DNA from: JADJPL01 sp041183125
GTDB lineage: Bacteria; Bacteroidota; Bacteroidia; Chitinophagales; Saprospiraceae
NCBI GenBank assembly: GCA_041183125.1
Contig: JBEGMH010000075.1
Span: 1-18,260 of the forward strand
Length of the DNA stretch: 18,260 nt
Direction of reading: 5' to 3'
Part shown: positions 8,798-15,030 of the stretch, piece after piece
Layout of the letters: each line of letters starts with the position of its first letter
Position numbering within the stretch: the first letter of the stretch is position 1
Notes under the pieces: generated by a model
Databases searched by the model: none
What the model saw: only the letters and a program-made list of their open reading frames with translations
What the model was told of the DNA's origin: nothing
Translations under genes and position numbers: made by a program

Positions 8798-9271
8798 ATG
8801 TCTGCGGTCCATTATATGACTCGTGAAGGGTATGAACGGCTGAAAGCCGATCTGGAGGAATTGAAAACGAGAGGCCGTGCGGAAGCCGCCCGCGCCATTG
8901 CCGAAGCCCGCGAAAAAGGCGACCTTTCAGAAAATGCAGAATACGATGCCGCCAAAGAAGCCCAGGGCATGCTGGAGCTGCGCATCAATGACCTGGAAAA
9001 ACAACTCTCCAGCGCCCGTATCCTGGATGCATCCAGCGTGGATACCTCCCAGGTGACCGTCTTGTCTAAAGTGACGATCGAAAACGTGAAGAACAAAGCG
9101 AGCATCACCTACCAACTCGTCTCGGAATCGGAAGCGGACCTCAAAGCCAAAAAAATTTCCGTCAACTCGCCCATGGGCCAAGGCTTATTGGGTAAAAAGG
9201 TAGGGGAAGTCGCCCTGGTCAAAACCCCCAACGGCAATATCGAATTCAAAATCGTGAACATTACCGTCTGA
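8798..9271 (+). CDS. greA: Transcription elongation factor GreA
   Basis: Binds in the secondary channel of RNA polymerase and stimulates cleavage of backtracked transcripts, rescuing arrested complexes. Length is 157 residues, the normal size. The N-terminal coiled coil (about 8-75) carries the diagnostic hairpin-tip motif GDLSENAEYDAAKEAQ at 41-56; D42 and E45 correspond to the acidic tip residues that coordinate Mg2+ at the polymerase active site. The C-terminal FKBP-like domain ends with SPMGQGLLGKKVGEVALV, typical for the family. The ATG at 8798 is the only suitable start and follows a ~120-nt leader with two hairpins. The HIT-family gene starts 20 bp downstream on the same strand and is probably cotranscribed. 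Confidence 0.97.
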   Translation: MSAVHYMTREGYERLKADLEELKTRGRAEAARAIAEAREKGDLSENAEYDAAKEAQGMLELRINDLEKQLSSARILDASSVDTSQVTVLSKVTIENVKNKASITYQLVSESEADLKAKKISVNSPMGQGLLGKKVGEVALVKTPNGNIEFKIVNITV

Positions 9272-9291
9272 CACGGCTCAATCCCTCGTTC

Positions 9292-9684
9292 ATGGCTTCT
9301 ATCTTTACCCGTATCGTACGCGGGGAAATCCCCGCCTACAAAGTCGCTGAAACCGACGAATTCCTGGCCTTCCTCGATGTCCGCCCCCAGGCGAAAGGGC
9401 ACACGCTGGTCATCCCCAAAGCGGAAATGGACTATATCTTCGACCTCGACCCGGAGCAGTTGGGCAGACTCATGGCCTTCGCCCAAAAAGTTGCCCATGC
9501 CCTCAAAGAAGCCGTGCCCTGCTTGCGCATTGGCGTGGCCGTAATCGGATTAGAAGTGCCGCACGCCCATGTCCACCTGATCCCCCTCCATACCATGCAG
9601 GACATCAATTTCTCCAAACCACACCTGTCGTTTGATTCGGAGGAAATGCAGGCCCTCGCCCTCGCTATTGCCTCCAAAATGTAA
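9292..9684 (+). CDS. HIT family protein (nucleotide hydrolase/transferase)
   Basis: Histidine-triad protein of 130 residues, the usual size for the HINT/PKCI-like branch, acting on nucleotide phosphoramidates or related nucleotides in the cytoplasm. The catalytic motif HAHVHLI is at residues 91-97 (H91, H93, H95). The N-terminus SIFTRIVRGEIPAYKV and the segment FLDVRPQAKGHTLVIPK are also characteristic. It starts 20 bp after greA, an arrangement that suggests one transcript. It converges on ruvC with only 17 bp between stop codons, and no clear terminator is visible in that gap. The true physiological substrate is not predictable. Confidence 0.95.
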   Translation: MASIFTRIVRGEIPAYKVAETDEFLAFLDVRPQAKGHTLVIPKAEMDYIFDLDPEQLGRLMAFAQKVAHALKEAVPCLRIGVAVIGLEVPHAHVHLIPLHTMQDINFSKPHLSFDSEEMQALALAIASKM

Positions 9685-9701
9685 GTGCAGCCCACAGCAA
9701 G

Positions 9702-10268
9702 TTACTTGGCGACCCTGCCGGGGTTCTCCTTCAAAAAAGCACCCCAGCCTTTCTTGGTAGAGCCACCCCCTAACGCAGTGCCCGATTGAAAGTGGCAGCA
9801 CACCGCCGCTGCCAGGGCATCGGTCGCGTCTAAAAAGGTCTCCTCAATCGGAGCGCGCAGCAGTTGCGCCAACATAGCCGCCACTTGTTCCTTGGAAGCG
9901 TTCCCGTTCCCCGTCACCGACTGCTTGATGGTCTTGGGGGAAAATTCCGCTACCTCTAGCCCATTGGTCATGGCCGCAGCTATCGCTACGCCCTGCGCCC
10001 GGCCCAACTTCAACATGGATTGCGGGTTTTTTCCGTAAAAAGGCGCCTCAATGGCCATCAAACGCGGGGTGTGGAAGGCAATAATACCCTGCAAACGCTC
10101 GAAAATGCGCTTCAAACGGGTGGGGTGATCCTCGAATTTGTGCAACTGCACCACCCCGATCTCCACTGCCCGCAATTCTTTCTGGCAAACCTCCAATACC
10201 GCAAACCCCAGGACCGTCGTCCCGGGATCCACCCCCAATATGTTGAAACTGCCCGATGTATCTGGCAT
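9702..10268 (-). CDS. ruvC: Crossover junction endodeoxyribonuclease RuvC
   Basis: Holliday-junction resolvase that cuts branched recombination intermediates with RuvAB. From the ATG at 10268 it has 188 residues, slightly longer than E. coli RuvC. The four catalytic carboxylates are all visible: D14 in NILGVDPGTT, E74 in LMAIEAPFYGK, and D147 and D150 in LDATDALAAAVCCH. The segment NPQSMLKLGRAQGV after E74 is the conserved DNA-binding region. A TTG codon 42 bases upstream keeps the frame open, but it would add a Lys-rich tail unlike the family, and the AT-rich stretch is probably the promoter area. The C-terminus has a basic GSTKKGWGAFLKENPGRVAK tail. The gene is divergent from the DUF3108 gene. 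Confidence 0.95.
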   Translation of the reverse strand: MPDTSGSFNILGVDPGTTVLGFAVLEVCQKELRAVEIGVVQLHKFEDHPTRLKRIFERLQGIIAFHTPRLMAIEAPFYGKNPQSMLKLGRAQGVAIAAAMTNGLEVAEFSPKTIKQSVTGNGNASKEQVAAMLAQLLRAPIEETFLDATDALAAAVCCHFQSGTALGGGSTKKGWGAFLKENPGRVAK

Positions 10269-10361
10269 GTGTTTTATTTTTTTTGCTAAAAATAAAACTT
10301 TTTTTGTCAAAACATACCGTTTGTCCCCCTTTTTTTCGTTCTATAAAACAATACGTCGCCT
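10269..10361. promoter_or_regulatory. AT-rich divergent intergenic region
   Basis: This 93-bp gap lies between the start codons of ruvC (minus) and the DUF3108 gene (plus), so both promoters should be here. It is very A/T-rich with long T runs. The best plus-strand candidate is TTTG (10320-10323), 18 bp, TATAAAAC (10342-10349), a poor -7 match. On the minus strand TATGTTTT (10316-10309) is one base off TAnnTTTG, but no -33 partner is visible. Confidence 0.3.
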
Positions 10362-11267
10362 ATGATGCCCTTCCGAATGGTTTGCCTGCTTGCGCCCCTC
10401 CTGCTGCCCACCCTGGCTTTTTTCTTTCAGACGCCAGCCCCGCCCCCACACAAAGCGGAAGCAGTACCGCAAACCGCCCTCATCACCCAGTGTTCCATAC
10501 GCAATGACGCGTTTGAACCCGGCGAAGAACTGGTCTACAAACTATACTACAACTGGAACTTCGTCTGGATGGCTGCCGGGGAGGTCGTCTTCCGGGTGCG
10601 CGACCTGGGCGACCGCTACCATGTCTCCGCCCACGGAAGTACCTACCCTTCCTACGAGTGGTTCTATAAAGTGAACGACAAATACGATACGTACCTGGAT
10701 AAAAAAACACTGCTGCCCACCGTCTCCGTGCGCTCCGTGGCAGAAGGGAAGTACCGCCTGTACGACAAACTCACGTTCGACCGCCCCAAAAATACCCTGA
10801 CCTCACTACGAGGGAAATCCAGGGATAGTGCAACGCCCTCCGAATATCCCGTCGAGCCTTGTGTGCACGACCTGCTCTCCATTATCTACTTTGCCCGGAA
10901 TATAGACTTCAGTACGCTGGAAAAGGGCAGCGCCGTACCCATAAAGATTTTTATGGACCAAACGACCTGGCCCCTGCGCCTGCGCTACCAGGGCAAAAAC
11001 CCGGACAAACACATCCACAAATTAGGGCGCTTTAAAACGATCTTGTTTAGCCCGGATGTCATCAAAGGCTATGTGTTTAAGGAAGAGGATAAACTAAAAG
11101 TATGGGCTTCCGATGATAAAAACCACCTCCCGCTCCTGATCGAATCCCCTATTTCTGTCGGTAGCGTGAAAGTCGTGCTGAAAAGCTACTCCGGCCTGAA
11201 ATACCCGCTCAGCGCCAAAGTCGCCCCCGATGAAGGAAGCCCCGACGGGACACTCCCGAAAGAGTAG
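10362..11267 (+). CDS. DUF3108 domain-containing protein, exported
   Basis: A 301-residue protein with an N-terminal signal peptide or lipoprotein-like hydrophobic stretch (MVCLLAPLLLPTLAFFF), then a DUF3108 beta-rich domain. Recognisable segments are FEPGEELVYKLYYNW, where these proteins begin, then AAGEVVFRV, YPSYEWFYKVNDKYDTYLD and LPLLIESPISVGSVKVVL near the end. In Bacteroidota this family is periplasmic and of unknown function. Three in-frame Met codons (10362, 10365, 10377) make the exact start uncertain; I kept the first. The stop codon is the first base of a 64-bp inverted repeat, which may end its transcript. The neighbouring DUF4230 gene follows on the same strand about 100 bp later. 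Confidence 0.85.
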   Translation: MMPFRMVCLLAPLLLPTLAFFFQTPAPPPHKAEAVPQTALITQCSIRNDAFEPGEELVYKLYYNWNFVWMAAGEVVFRVRDLGDRYHVSAHGSTYPSYEWFYKVNDKYDTYLDKKTLLPTVSVRSVAEGKYRLYDKLTFDRPKNTLTSLRGKSRDSATPSEYPVEPCVHDLLSIIYFARNIDFSTLEKGSAVPIKIFMDQTTWPLRLRYQGKNPDKHIHKLGRFKTILFSPDVIKGYVFKEEDKLKVWASDDKNHLPLLIESPISVGSVKVVLKSYSGLKYPLSAKVAPDEGSPDGTLPKE

Positions 11268-11330
11268 ACTTGTTGCGAAGGGGAGGCGGGATAGGCGAAT
11301 AACGACTTTTTGCGCCCCCCGCAACAAGTC
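11267..11330. repeat. 64-bp inverted repeat, family member 1
   Basis: Perfect 11-bp arms GACTTGTTGCG (11267-11277) and CGCAACAAGTC (11320-11330) enclose a G-rich left and C-rich right interior; GGCG (11285-11288) can also pair with CGCC (11313-11316). The same arm sequence occurs at the ends of the 163-bp palindrome at 14189-14351. The left arm begins on the last base of the DUF3108 stop codon and the right arm ends 14 bp before a -7-like box for the next gene. This fits a terminator/insulator role or a small dispersed palindromic element. No flanking target duplication was seen. Confidence 0.7.
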
Positions 11331-11343
11331 CGATGGTTTACCG

Positions 11344-11351
11344 TATCTTTA
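11344..11351 (+). promoter_or_regulatory. Possible -7 element upstream of the DUF4230 gene
   Basis: TATCTTTA differs from TAnnTTTG only at the last base and lies 15 bp before the ATG at 11367. No TTG or TTTG is found 19-21 bp upstream; that position falls inside the right arm of the inverted repeat. Confidence 0.35.
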
Positions 11352-11366
11352 GCCAAATTTCACCGC

Positions 11367-11981
11367 ATGCGCTCCATACGCCCCGCTTTAGCCCTCCTGG
11401 CCCTCCTCGCTTTGTTCTTCCTGGGCTTCTGGACAGCCCGCTCCTGGTATCGCCCCAAAGAGAAGGTCAAAACCGAGGAAGACGCGACCGTCATCCTGGA
11501 AAAAATCAAAACGGTCTCCAAATTGGTCACGGTCGAAGGCTACTTCGCGGAACTATACAACTATAAAGACTACTACGCATACGATTGGTGGATCTTTCGC
11601 AAAAAAGCCATCGTGCGCGTAAAAGCCAAAGTATCGGCAGGCTTCGACCTCAGCAACCTGAGTTTCGACGTGCGGCCGGAAGAAAGCCTGATCATCATCA
11701 AAAATATCCCGGACTCGGCCCAAATCATCTCCATAGACCATCAACTGGACTATTACGATATTTCAGAAGGCACGTTCAACTCTTTCAGCGAAGCCGATTA
11801 TAATAAAATCAACCAAAACGCCCGGGATTTCATCGAGCAAAAGGCGCTACAGAGCAACCTCCTGCCCAAAGCGTCCGAGCAGGGGGTCAAAATCCTGGAA
11901 GCCATCCGCTTTATGGCCGAAAGCGCCGGATGGAGGGTCCAGATGGGAGAGAATGCCCCGCCCCCGCCTATGCCGGATTGA
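11367..11981 (+). CDS. DUF4230 domain-containing membrane-anchored protein
   Basis: A 204-residue protein anchored by one N-terminal membrane segment (residues about 5-24, ALALLALLALFFLGFWTA), with the rest probably in the periplasm. The DUF4230 signature is visible: ATVILEKIKTVSKLVTVEGY, then ELYNYKDYYAYDWWIFRKKA and IVRVKAKVSAGFDLSNLSFD. It ends with a Pro-rich tail. The function of the family is unknown. The ATG at 11367 is preferred over an upstream non-ATG start in the same frame because it directly precedes the hydrophobic segment and lies after the likely promoter. Its 3' end overlaps the 3' end of the convergent minus-strand gene by 14 bp, so the two transcripts overlap antisense at their ends. 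Confidence 0.85.
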   Translation: MRSIRPALALLALLALFFLGFWTARSWYRPKEKVKTEEDATVILEKIKTVSKLVTVEGYFAELYNYKDYYAYDWWIFRKKAIVRVKAKVSAGFDLSNLSFDVRPEESLIIIKNIPDSAQIISIDHQLDYYDISEGTFNSFSEADYNKINQNARDFIEQKALQSNLLPKASEQGVKILEAIRFMAESAGWRVQMGENAPPPPMPD

Positions 11982-12957
11982 AGTACGTCCGCAGGGTTTC
12001 TGAAATCGTCTCCCACTCCGCCTCGCTTTTTTCCAATGCCTCGGGAATTCGGATACACTGGTCGAAAAGCTGCTGCGCATAGTCGTGTATCCGGATATAG
12101 GTACAAGCCCTGAACGCAGGCAAGCGGTTGAGCGGCGGCGTAAAAGAAGTGGTACCAATCCCCGCACGGGCAAAGGCTTCGCGTAGGGCGGCCGACCGTT
12201 CGCACGCAAAACTGATACTGTTGCAGAAAGGCTCGGCCTGGGGGAGCACGCTTTGCCACTGCTCACGGGGCACGGATGAAAACCAGCGTTCCAGAATACC
12301 GCTCAGGCGCTCCCGCTTTCCGGGAGCTTCCTGTAGTAGGGGTAAATGCGCTACGCTGAGGTGCGCCCGTTGGAATTCTTCGGGATACCGGCCCATCAGG
12401 GGGTGCCCCTGCAGGTTGCGCAAGATTTCTTGCCCCCCGCCGAGCAACAGCGCCCCTTTGTCGTCCGGACTGGAAGGGTGGCCATCCAGGCACAACACCC
12501 CCATCTCACCGAAAATACCCACAGGGCGCTGTGCATAAAACGCCCCGGTCGCCTCGCAAGCGTCTTCGATCAGCACGAGGTGAAAACGCCGCGCGATGAA
12601 ACGGAGCCGATCCAGGTCGCAGGGGTTGCCGTTGAGGTGTACCGCTACCAACGCGCGGACCGGCGCACCATTCCGGCGCAGCACCAGTACATCTTCCTCG
12701 TTGAGCAGGGTATGCCCCATCAGAAATTGCTCGAGAAGGTCCAGGTCGAGTAGCCAGTTGTCGGCACGCACATCTATCAAAATCGGCAAGGCCTCGGCGC
12801 GGTACAGCGCACCGGCCAACTCCGAGGTGGCCAGACAGGGCACCAGTACGTGTTCGCCAGGGGCTACCCCGGCTGCGTGCAGGGCCAAGTGCAGCACTGC
12901 TTCCGGGCTTTTGCCGATATAGGCCGATTCCGGTAGGGTAGGGGTGCTGAATAACAT
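11968..12957 (-). CDS. DegT/DnrJ/EryC1/StrS-fold protein, divergent
   Basis: A 329-residue PLP-aminotransferase-fold protein of the sugar aminotransferase (DegT) family, shorter than the usual 360-390. Family landmarks are GVAPGEHVLVPCLATSELAG, ALPILIDVRADNWLLDLDLL, VAVHLNGNPCDLDRL and LVLIEDACEATGA; D132 matches the Asp that contacts the pyridine nitrogen of PLP. The Schiff-base region is unusual: LDGHPSSPDDKGALLLGGGQ (158-177). The usual [ST]xxPSKxxGxxGDGG pattern is broken: Ser sits at the expected Lys position unless K167 takes the role after a small insertion, and the GEGG/GDGG loop is GGGQ. Function is therefore uncertain: sugar aminotransferase, dehydratase-like relative, or non-catalytic. 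I chose the ATG at 12957 because upstream sequence does not match the family. It follows the guanylyltransferase gene on the same strand. Confidence 0.8.
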   Translation of the reverse strand: MLFSTPTLPESAYIGKSPEAVLHLALHAAGVAPGEHVLVPCLATSELAGALYRAEALPILIDVRADNWLLDLDLLEQFLMGHTLLNEEDVLVLRRNGAPVRALVAVHLNGNPCDLDRLRFIARRFHLVLIEDACEATGAFYAQRPVGIFGEMGVLCLDGHPSSPDDKGALLLGGGQEILRNLQGHPLMGRYPEEFQRAHLSVAHLPLLQEAPGKRERLSGILERWFSSVPREQWQSVLPQAEPFCNSISFACERSAALREAFARAGIGTTSFTPPLNRLPAFRACTYIRIHDYAQQLFDQCIRIPEALEKSEAEWETISETLRTYFNPA

Positions 12958-12986
12958 AGTCGTGCGTTTTGAAACGGGTTGCCCCA

Positions 12987-13016
12987 GGGGGGCATGGGAA
13001 AAAAGTTTTGCCCCCC
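12987..13016 (-). other. G/C-run hairpin between the two minus-strand genes
   Basis: GGGGGGCA (12987-12994) and TGCCCCCC (13009-13016) form a perfect 8-bp stem with a 14-nt loop. It lies in the 80-bp gap between the guanylyltransferase stop and the DegT-like start. On the minus strand it is followed by TGGGGC, not a T tract, so intrinsic termination is not supported; GGGGCA/TGCCCC (12989-12994/12980-12985 region) offers a competing fold. Confidence 0.4.
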
Positions 13017-13037
13017 GGCGATCCCTAACCACAAGTT

Positions 13038-14132
13038 TTATACCCAATCCTCTTTACCCAGGGCTTTGACCGCAGCGGTAACGGTCTTGATCGCCTGCTC
13101 TTCGCTTTTGGGCCAGATCAGGAGCACATCGCCTTCGTCCACCACGATGTACTCCTCCAACCCTTTGATCACGACCAGCTTTCCTTCCGGTGCCCGCACG
13201 ATACACTCCCGTACATCGTAGAGGAGCGCCGGGTCGGCAGTAGCCAGGTTGCCCTGTTCCGTCTTGGGCGCTTCGGCGTGCAGGGAAGCCCAGGTGCCCA
13301 GGTCCGACCAGTCAAAGCGGGCAGGAATGGTGAACACGTTGTCCGCTTTCTCCAAAATAGCATAGTCAATGGAGATATTCGGCGTACCCGGATAGGCTGA
13401 TTGGAGGAATTCCTGCTCGGCAGGGGTATTGAAGTAGGGCCGCCCTGCACCCAATATCGCGATCAACTCCGGGGCATACCGTTGGAAAGCTTCGAGGAGA
13501 TGGCTTACTTTCCAAATGAAAATGCCCGCGTTCCAAAGGTAGCGGCCGGAATGGAGAAATTCGCGGGCTTTCTCTAAGGGTGGCTTTTCGGTGAAACGCA
13601 GCACTTTATACGCTTCCCCGGCCTGGGTGGAGCCTTCGCTGTCGTATTCTATGTACCCATACCCGGTATCGGGCCGCGTGGGCTGTATGCCCAGGGTGAT
13701 GAGCGCATCGCGGCTGGAAGAAATGGAGAGCGCCTGCTCGAGGTTACCCAAAAAAGCCTCCTGCTGGAGGATCACGTGGTCGGAAGGTGCTACAATAAGA
13801 TTGGCCTCGGGATCCAACGCGTGCAACTTCAACGCCGTATAGGCGATGCAGGGCGCTGTGTTGTTGCGCGAGGGCTCCGCTAATACCTGTGAGGGCGAGA
13901 TGTCGGGGAGTTGTTCCAGTACGAGATCGGTATAGCGCGCATTGGTCACGATGTAGATGTGCTCCGCCGGGCAGAGCGGAAGGAAGCGCTCGAAAGTAAG
14001 TTGCAGCAAAGATTTCCCTACTCCCAGGATATCCAGGAACTGCTTGGGCTTCGCTTCCCGGCTGGCAGGCCAAAACCTGCTCCCGACCCCACCGGCCATA
14101 ATGGCCACATACGTGTGCTGGCGTTCGTACAT
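13038..14132 (-). CDS. manC: Mannose-1-phosphate guanylyltransferase
   Basis: Converts mannose 1-phosphate and GTP to GDP-mannose, the precursor of mannose, fucose and other GDP-sugar residues in glycans. The 364-residue product has the nucleotidyltransferase signature MAGGVGSRFWPASREAKPKQ at 12-31, the base/sugar region LAEPSRNNTAPCIA, the motif APSDHVI, FTEKPPLEKA and the late DWSDLGTWASL. It stops after the left-handed-helix-type tail and has no C-terminal cupin, so it is the single-function form rather than the ~480-residue PMI-GMP fusion. The ATG at 14132 is used; codons further upstream run into the intergenic region and do not resemble the family. It is divergent from the polysaccharide operon across the 163-bp palindrome. 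Confidence 0.95.
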   Translation of the reverse strand: MYERQHTYVAIMAGGVGSRFWPASREAKPKQFLDILGVGKSLLQLTFERFLPLCPAEHIYIVTNARYTDLVLEQLPDISPSQVLAEPSRNNTAPCIAYTALKLHALDPEANLIVAPSDHVILQQEAFLGNLEQALSISSSRDALITLGIQPTRPDTGYGYIEYDSEGSTQAGEAYKVLRFTEKPPLEKAREFLHSGRYLWNAGIFIWKVSHLLEAFQRYAPELIAILGAGRPYFNTPAEQEFLQSAYPGTPNISIDYAILEKADNVFTIPARFDWSDLGTWASLHAEAPKTEQGNLATADPALLYDVRECIVRAPEGKLVVIKGLEEYIVVDEGDVLLIWPKSEEQAIKTVTAAVKALGKEDWV

Positions 14133-14145
14133 GTTCTTTTTATGG

Positions 14146-14152
14146 CAAAATA
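14146..14152 (-). promoter_or_regulatory. Possible -7 element of manC
   Basis: On the minus strand TATTTTGCC (TATTTTG at 14152-14146) resembles the Bacteroidota -7 box with one base missing. It is 14 bp before the ATG and has no clear -33 partner. Confidence 0.3.
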
Positions 14153-14188
14153 CGGTTTTTTTGGGGATATATCTGCCGATCGTATATG

Positions 14189-14351
14189 AGACTTGTTGCA
14201 AGGGGAATCATCGAGGGGTCAAAAAGGCCCTTTTTTTCCCACACTGTGCCTTTTTTCGGTCATATAGCGCGGCTATACTCCCTCAAAAAGCCTTCGTGTG
14301 GATAAAAAATGGCTCTTTTTTCCCACCTCGCTGACCCCTCGCAACAAGTCT
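14189..14351. repeat. 163-bp palindrome, repeat family member 2
   Basis: Terminal arms AGACTTGTTGCAAGGGG (14189-14205) and CCCCTCGCAACAAGTCT (14335-14351) are complementary at 16 of 17 positions. The centre is the hairpin TATAGC-GCG-GCTATA (14263-14277), whose midpoint, 14270, is also the midpoint of the outer arms. Matching base i with 28540-i without any gap, I count about 54 Watson-Crick pairs in 80 positions, including T6/A6 (14231-14236), CCACAC/GTGTGG (14239-14244) and CTTTTT/AAAAAG (14250-14255). It occupies the region between divergent transcription units and shares its arms with the 64-bp repeat at 11267. No reading frame of note or target-site duplication was found. Confidence 0.85.
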
Positions 14352-14364
14352 ATTGAGCAATTTT

Positions 14365-14395
14365 TTTGCTCAAAAGGCCTTTTTGTCGTACTTTG
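14365..14395 (+). promoter_or_regulatory. Promoter of the polysaccharide operon
   Basis: TTTG (14365-14368), a 20-bp spacer and TACTTTG (14389-14395) give a good Bacteroidota promoter; the -7 box is one base shorter than TAnnTTTG. Start of transcription should be near 14400, leaving a ~70-nt leader. In the leader GTTCC (14402-14406), GGAAC (14409-14413) and GTTCC (14417-14421) offer two mutually exclusive small hairpins. The promoter lies just outside the 163-bp palindrome. Confidence 0.6.
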
Positions 14396-14469
14396 CAGGC
14401 TGTTCCGGGGAACGTGGTTCCGGCTGCTGTGGCAGGGATTTGTTCACCGGGGGATTAGACGCACAGATT

Positions 14470-15030
14470 ATGCTGGATGCACTGATTTCTTCTCAGACCC
14501 GGATCAAATTGCTGCTAAAGTTCTTCCTGAACAGCGAAACCACGGCCTACTTGCGCGGGCTGGAAAGCGAGTTCGGGGAATCGAGCAACGGCATACGACT
14601 GGAACTGAACCGCCTGGAAGAAGCGGGCATGCTTGTCAGCACTCTGGAGGGAAATAAAAAATTGTACCGGGCCAATACGCAGCACCCTCTGTTCTCCGAA
14701 CTACAGGCCTTGGTGCGCAAGCACCTCGGCATTGACCAAATCATCGCCGAAATAGTAGAGCGATTGGGCAACCTCGAAGCGGTTTATCTCATCGGCTCGT
14801 TCGCCCGCGGCGTAGATGCCCGGGAAGTGGAACTCATCCTGATCGGTGAAGTGGATACAGCCTACCTCCACGACCTAACGGCGAAGGCAGAAGCCTTGAT
14901 TAAACGAAAAATCCGATGTTCCCTCTATCCGGTAGAAAAGATCGGGCAGGAGGATATATTGAATAACCAACAGACCAAACCCCTCCTGCTTTGGTCTGGT
15001 AAACCTTTTCTATCCAATGAGCAAATATGA
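14470..15030 (+). CDS. Winged-helix regulator fused to nucleotidyltransferase-like domain
   Basis: A 187-residue two-domain protein. Residues 1-75 form an ArsR-like winged helix (SSQTRIKLLLKFFLNSETTA, then ESSNGIRLELNRLEEAGMLV). Residues 90-170 resemble a minimal nucleotidyltransferase fold: GSFARG at 109-114 matches the GSxARG signature. The following metal-binding Asp positions read EVEL (E119, E121) rather than the canonical DxD, so catalysis is doubtful and it may bind nucleotide or simply scaffold. Proteins of this architecture are common as first genes of Bacteroidota exopolysaccharide clusters. The ATG at 14470 is chosen since upstream codons overlap the promoter and lack similarity to the family. 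Its 3' end overlaps the oxidase gene by 14 bp, indicating translational coupling. Confidence 0.85.
   Translation: MLDALISSQTRIKLLLKFFLNSETTAYLRGLESEFGESSNGIRLELNRLEEAGMLVSTLEGNKKLYRANTQHPLFSELQALVRKHLGIDQIIAEIVERLGNLEAVYLIGSFARGVDAREVELILIGEVDTAYLHDLTAKAEALIKRKIRCSLYPVEKIGQEDILNNQQTKPLLLWSGKPFLSNEQI

Noticed and set aside
9685..9701. Terminator between the convergent HIT and ruvC genes
   Set aside because: Only 17 bp are available and no stem with a T tract on either strand could be found.
10269..10310. TTG start extending RuvC by 14 residues, and TTGACA there read as a sigma70 -35 box
   Set aside because: The extension is Lys-rich and unlike RuvC N-termini. TTGACA is not the -33 signal of this group and has no suitably spaced -7 box.
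14189..14351. Target-site duplication flanking the palindrome, as evidence for a transposon-derived element
   Set aside because: Flanks (TATATG on the left, ATTGAG on the right) give no direct repeat adjacent to the arms, so a MITE origin is not supported from the sequence alone.
14353..14469. N-terminal extension of the HTH/NTase-fold protein by 39 residues
   Set aside because: It would cover the promoter at 14365-14395, is Cys/Gly-rich and unlike the family, while the ATG at 14470 starts exactly where the winged-helix family sequence begins.
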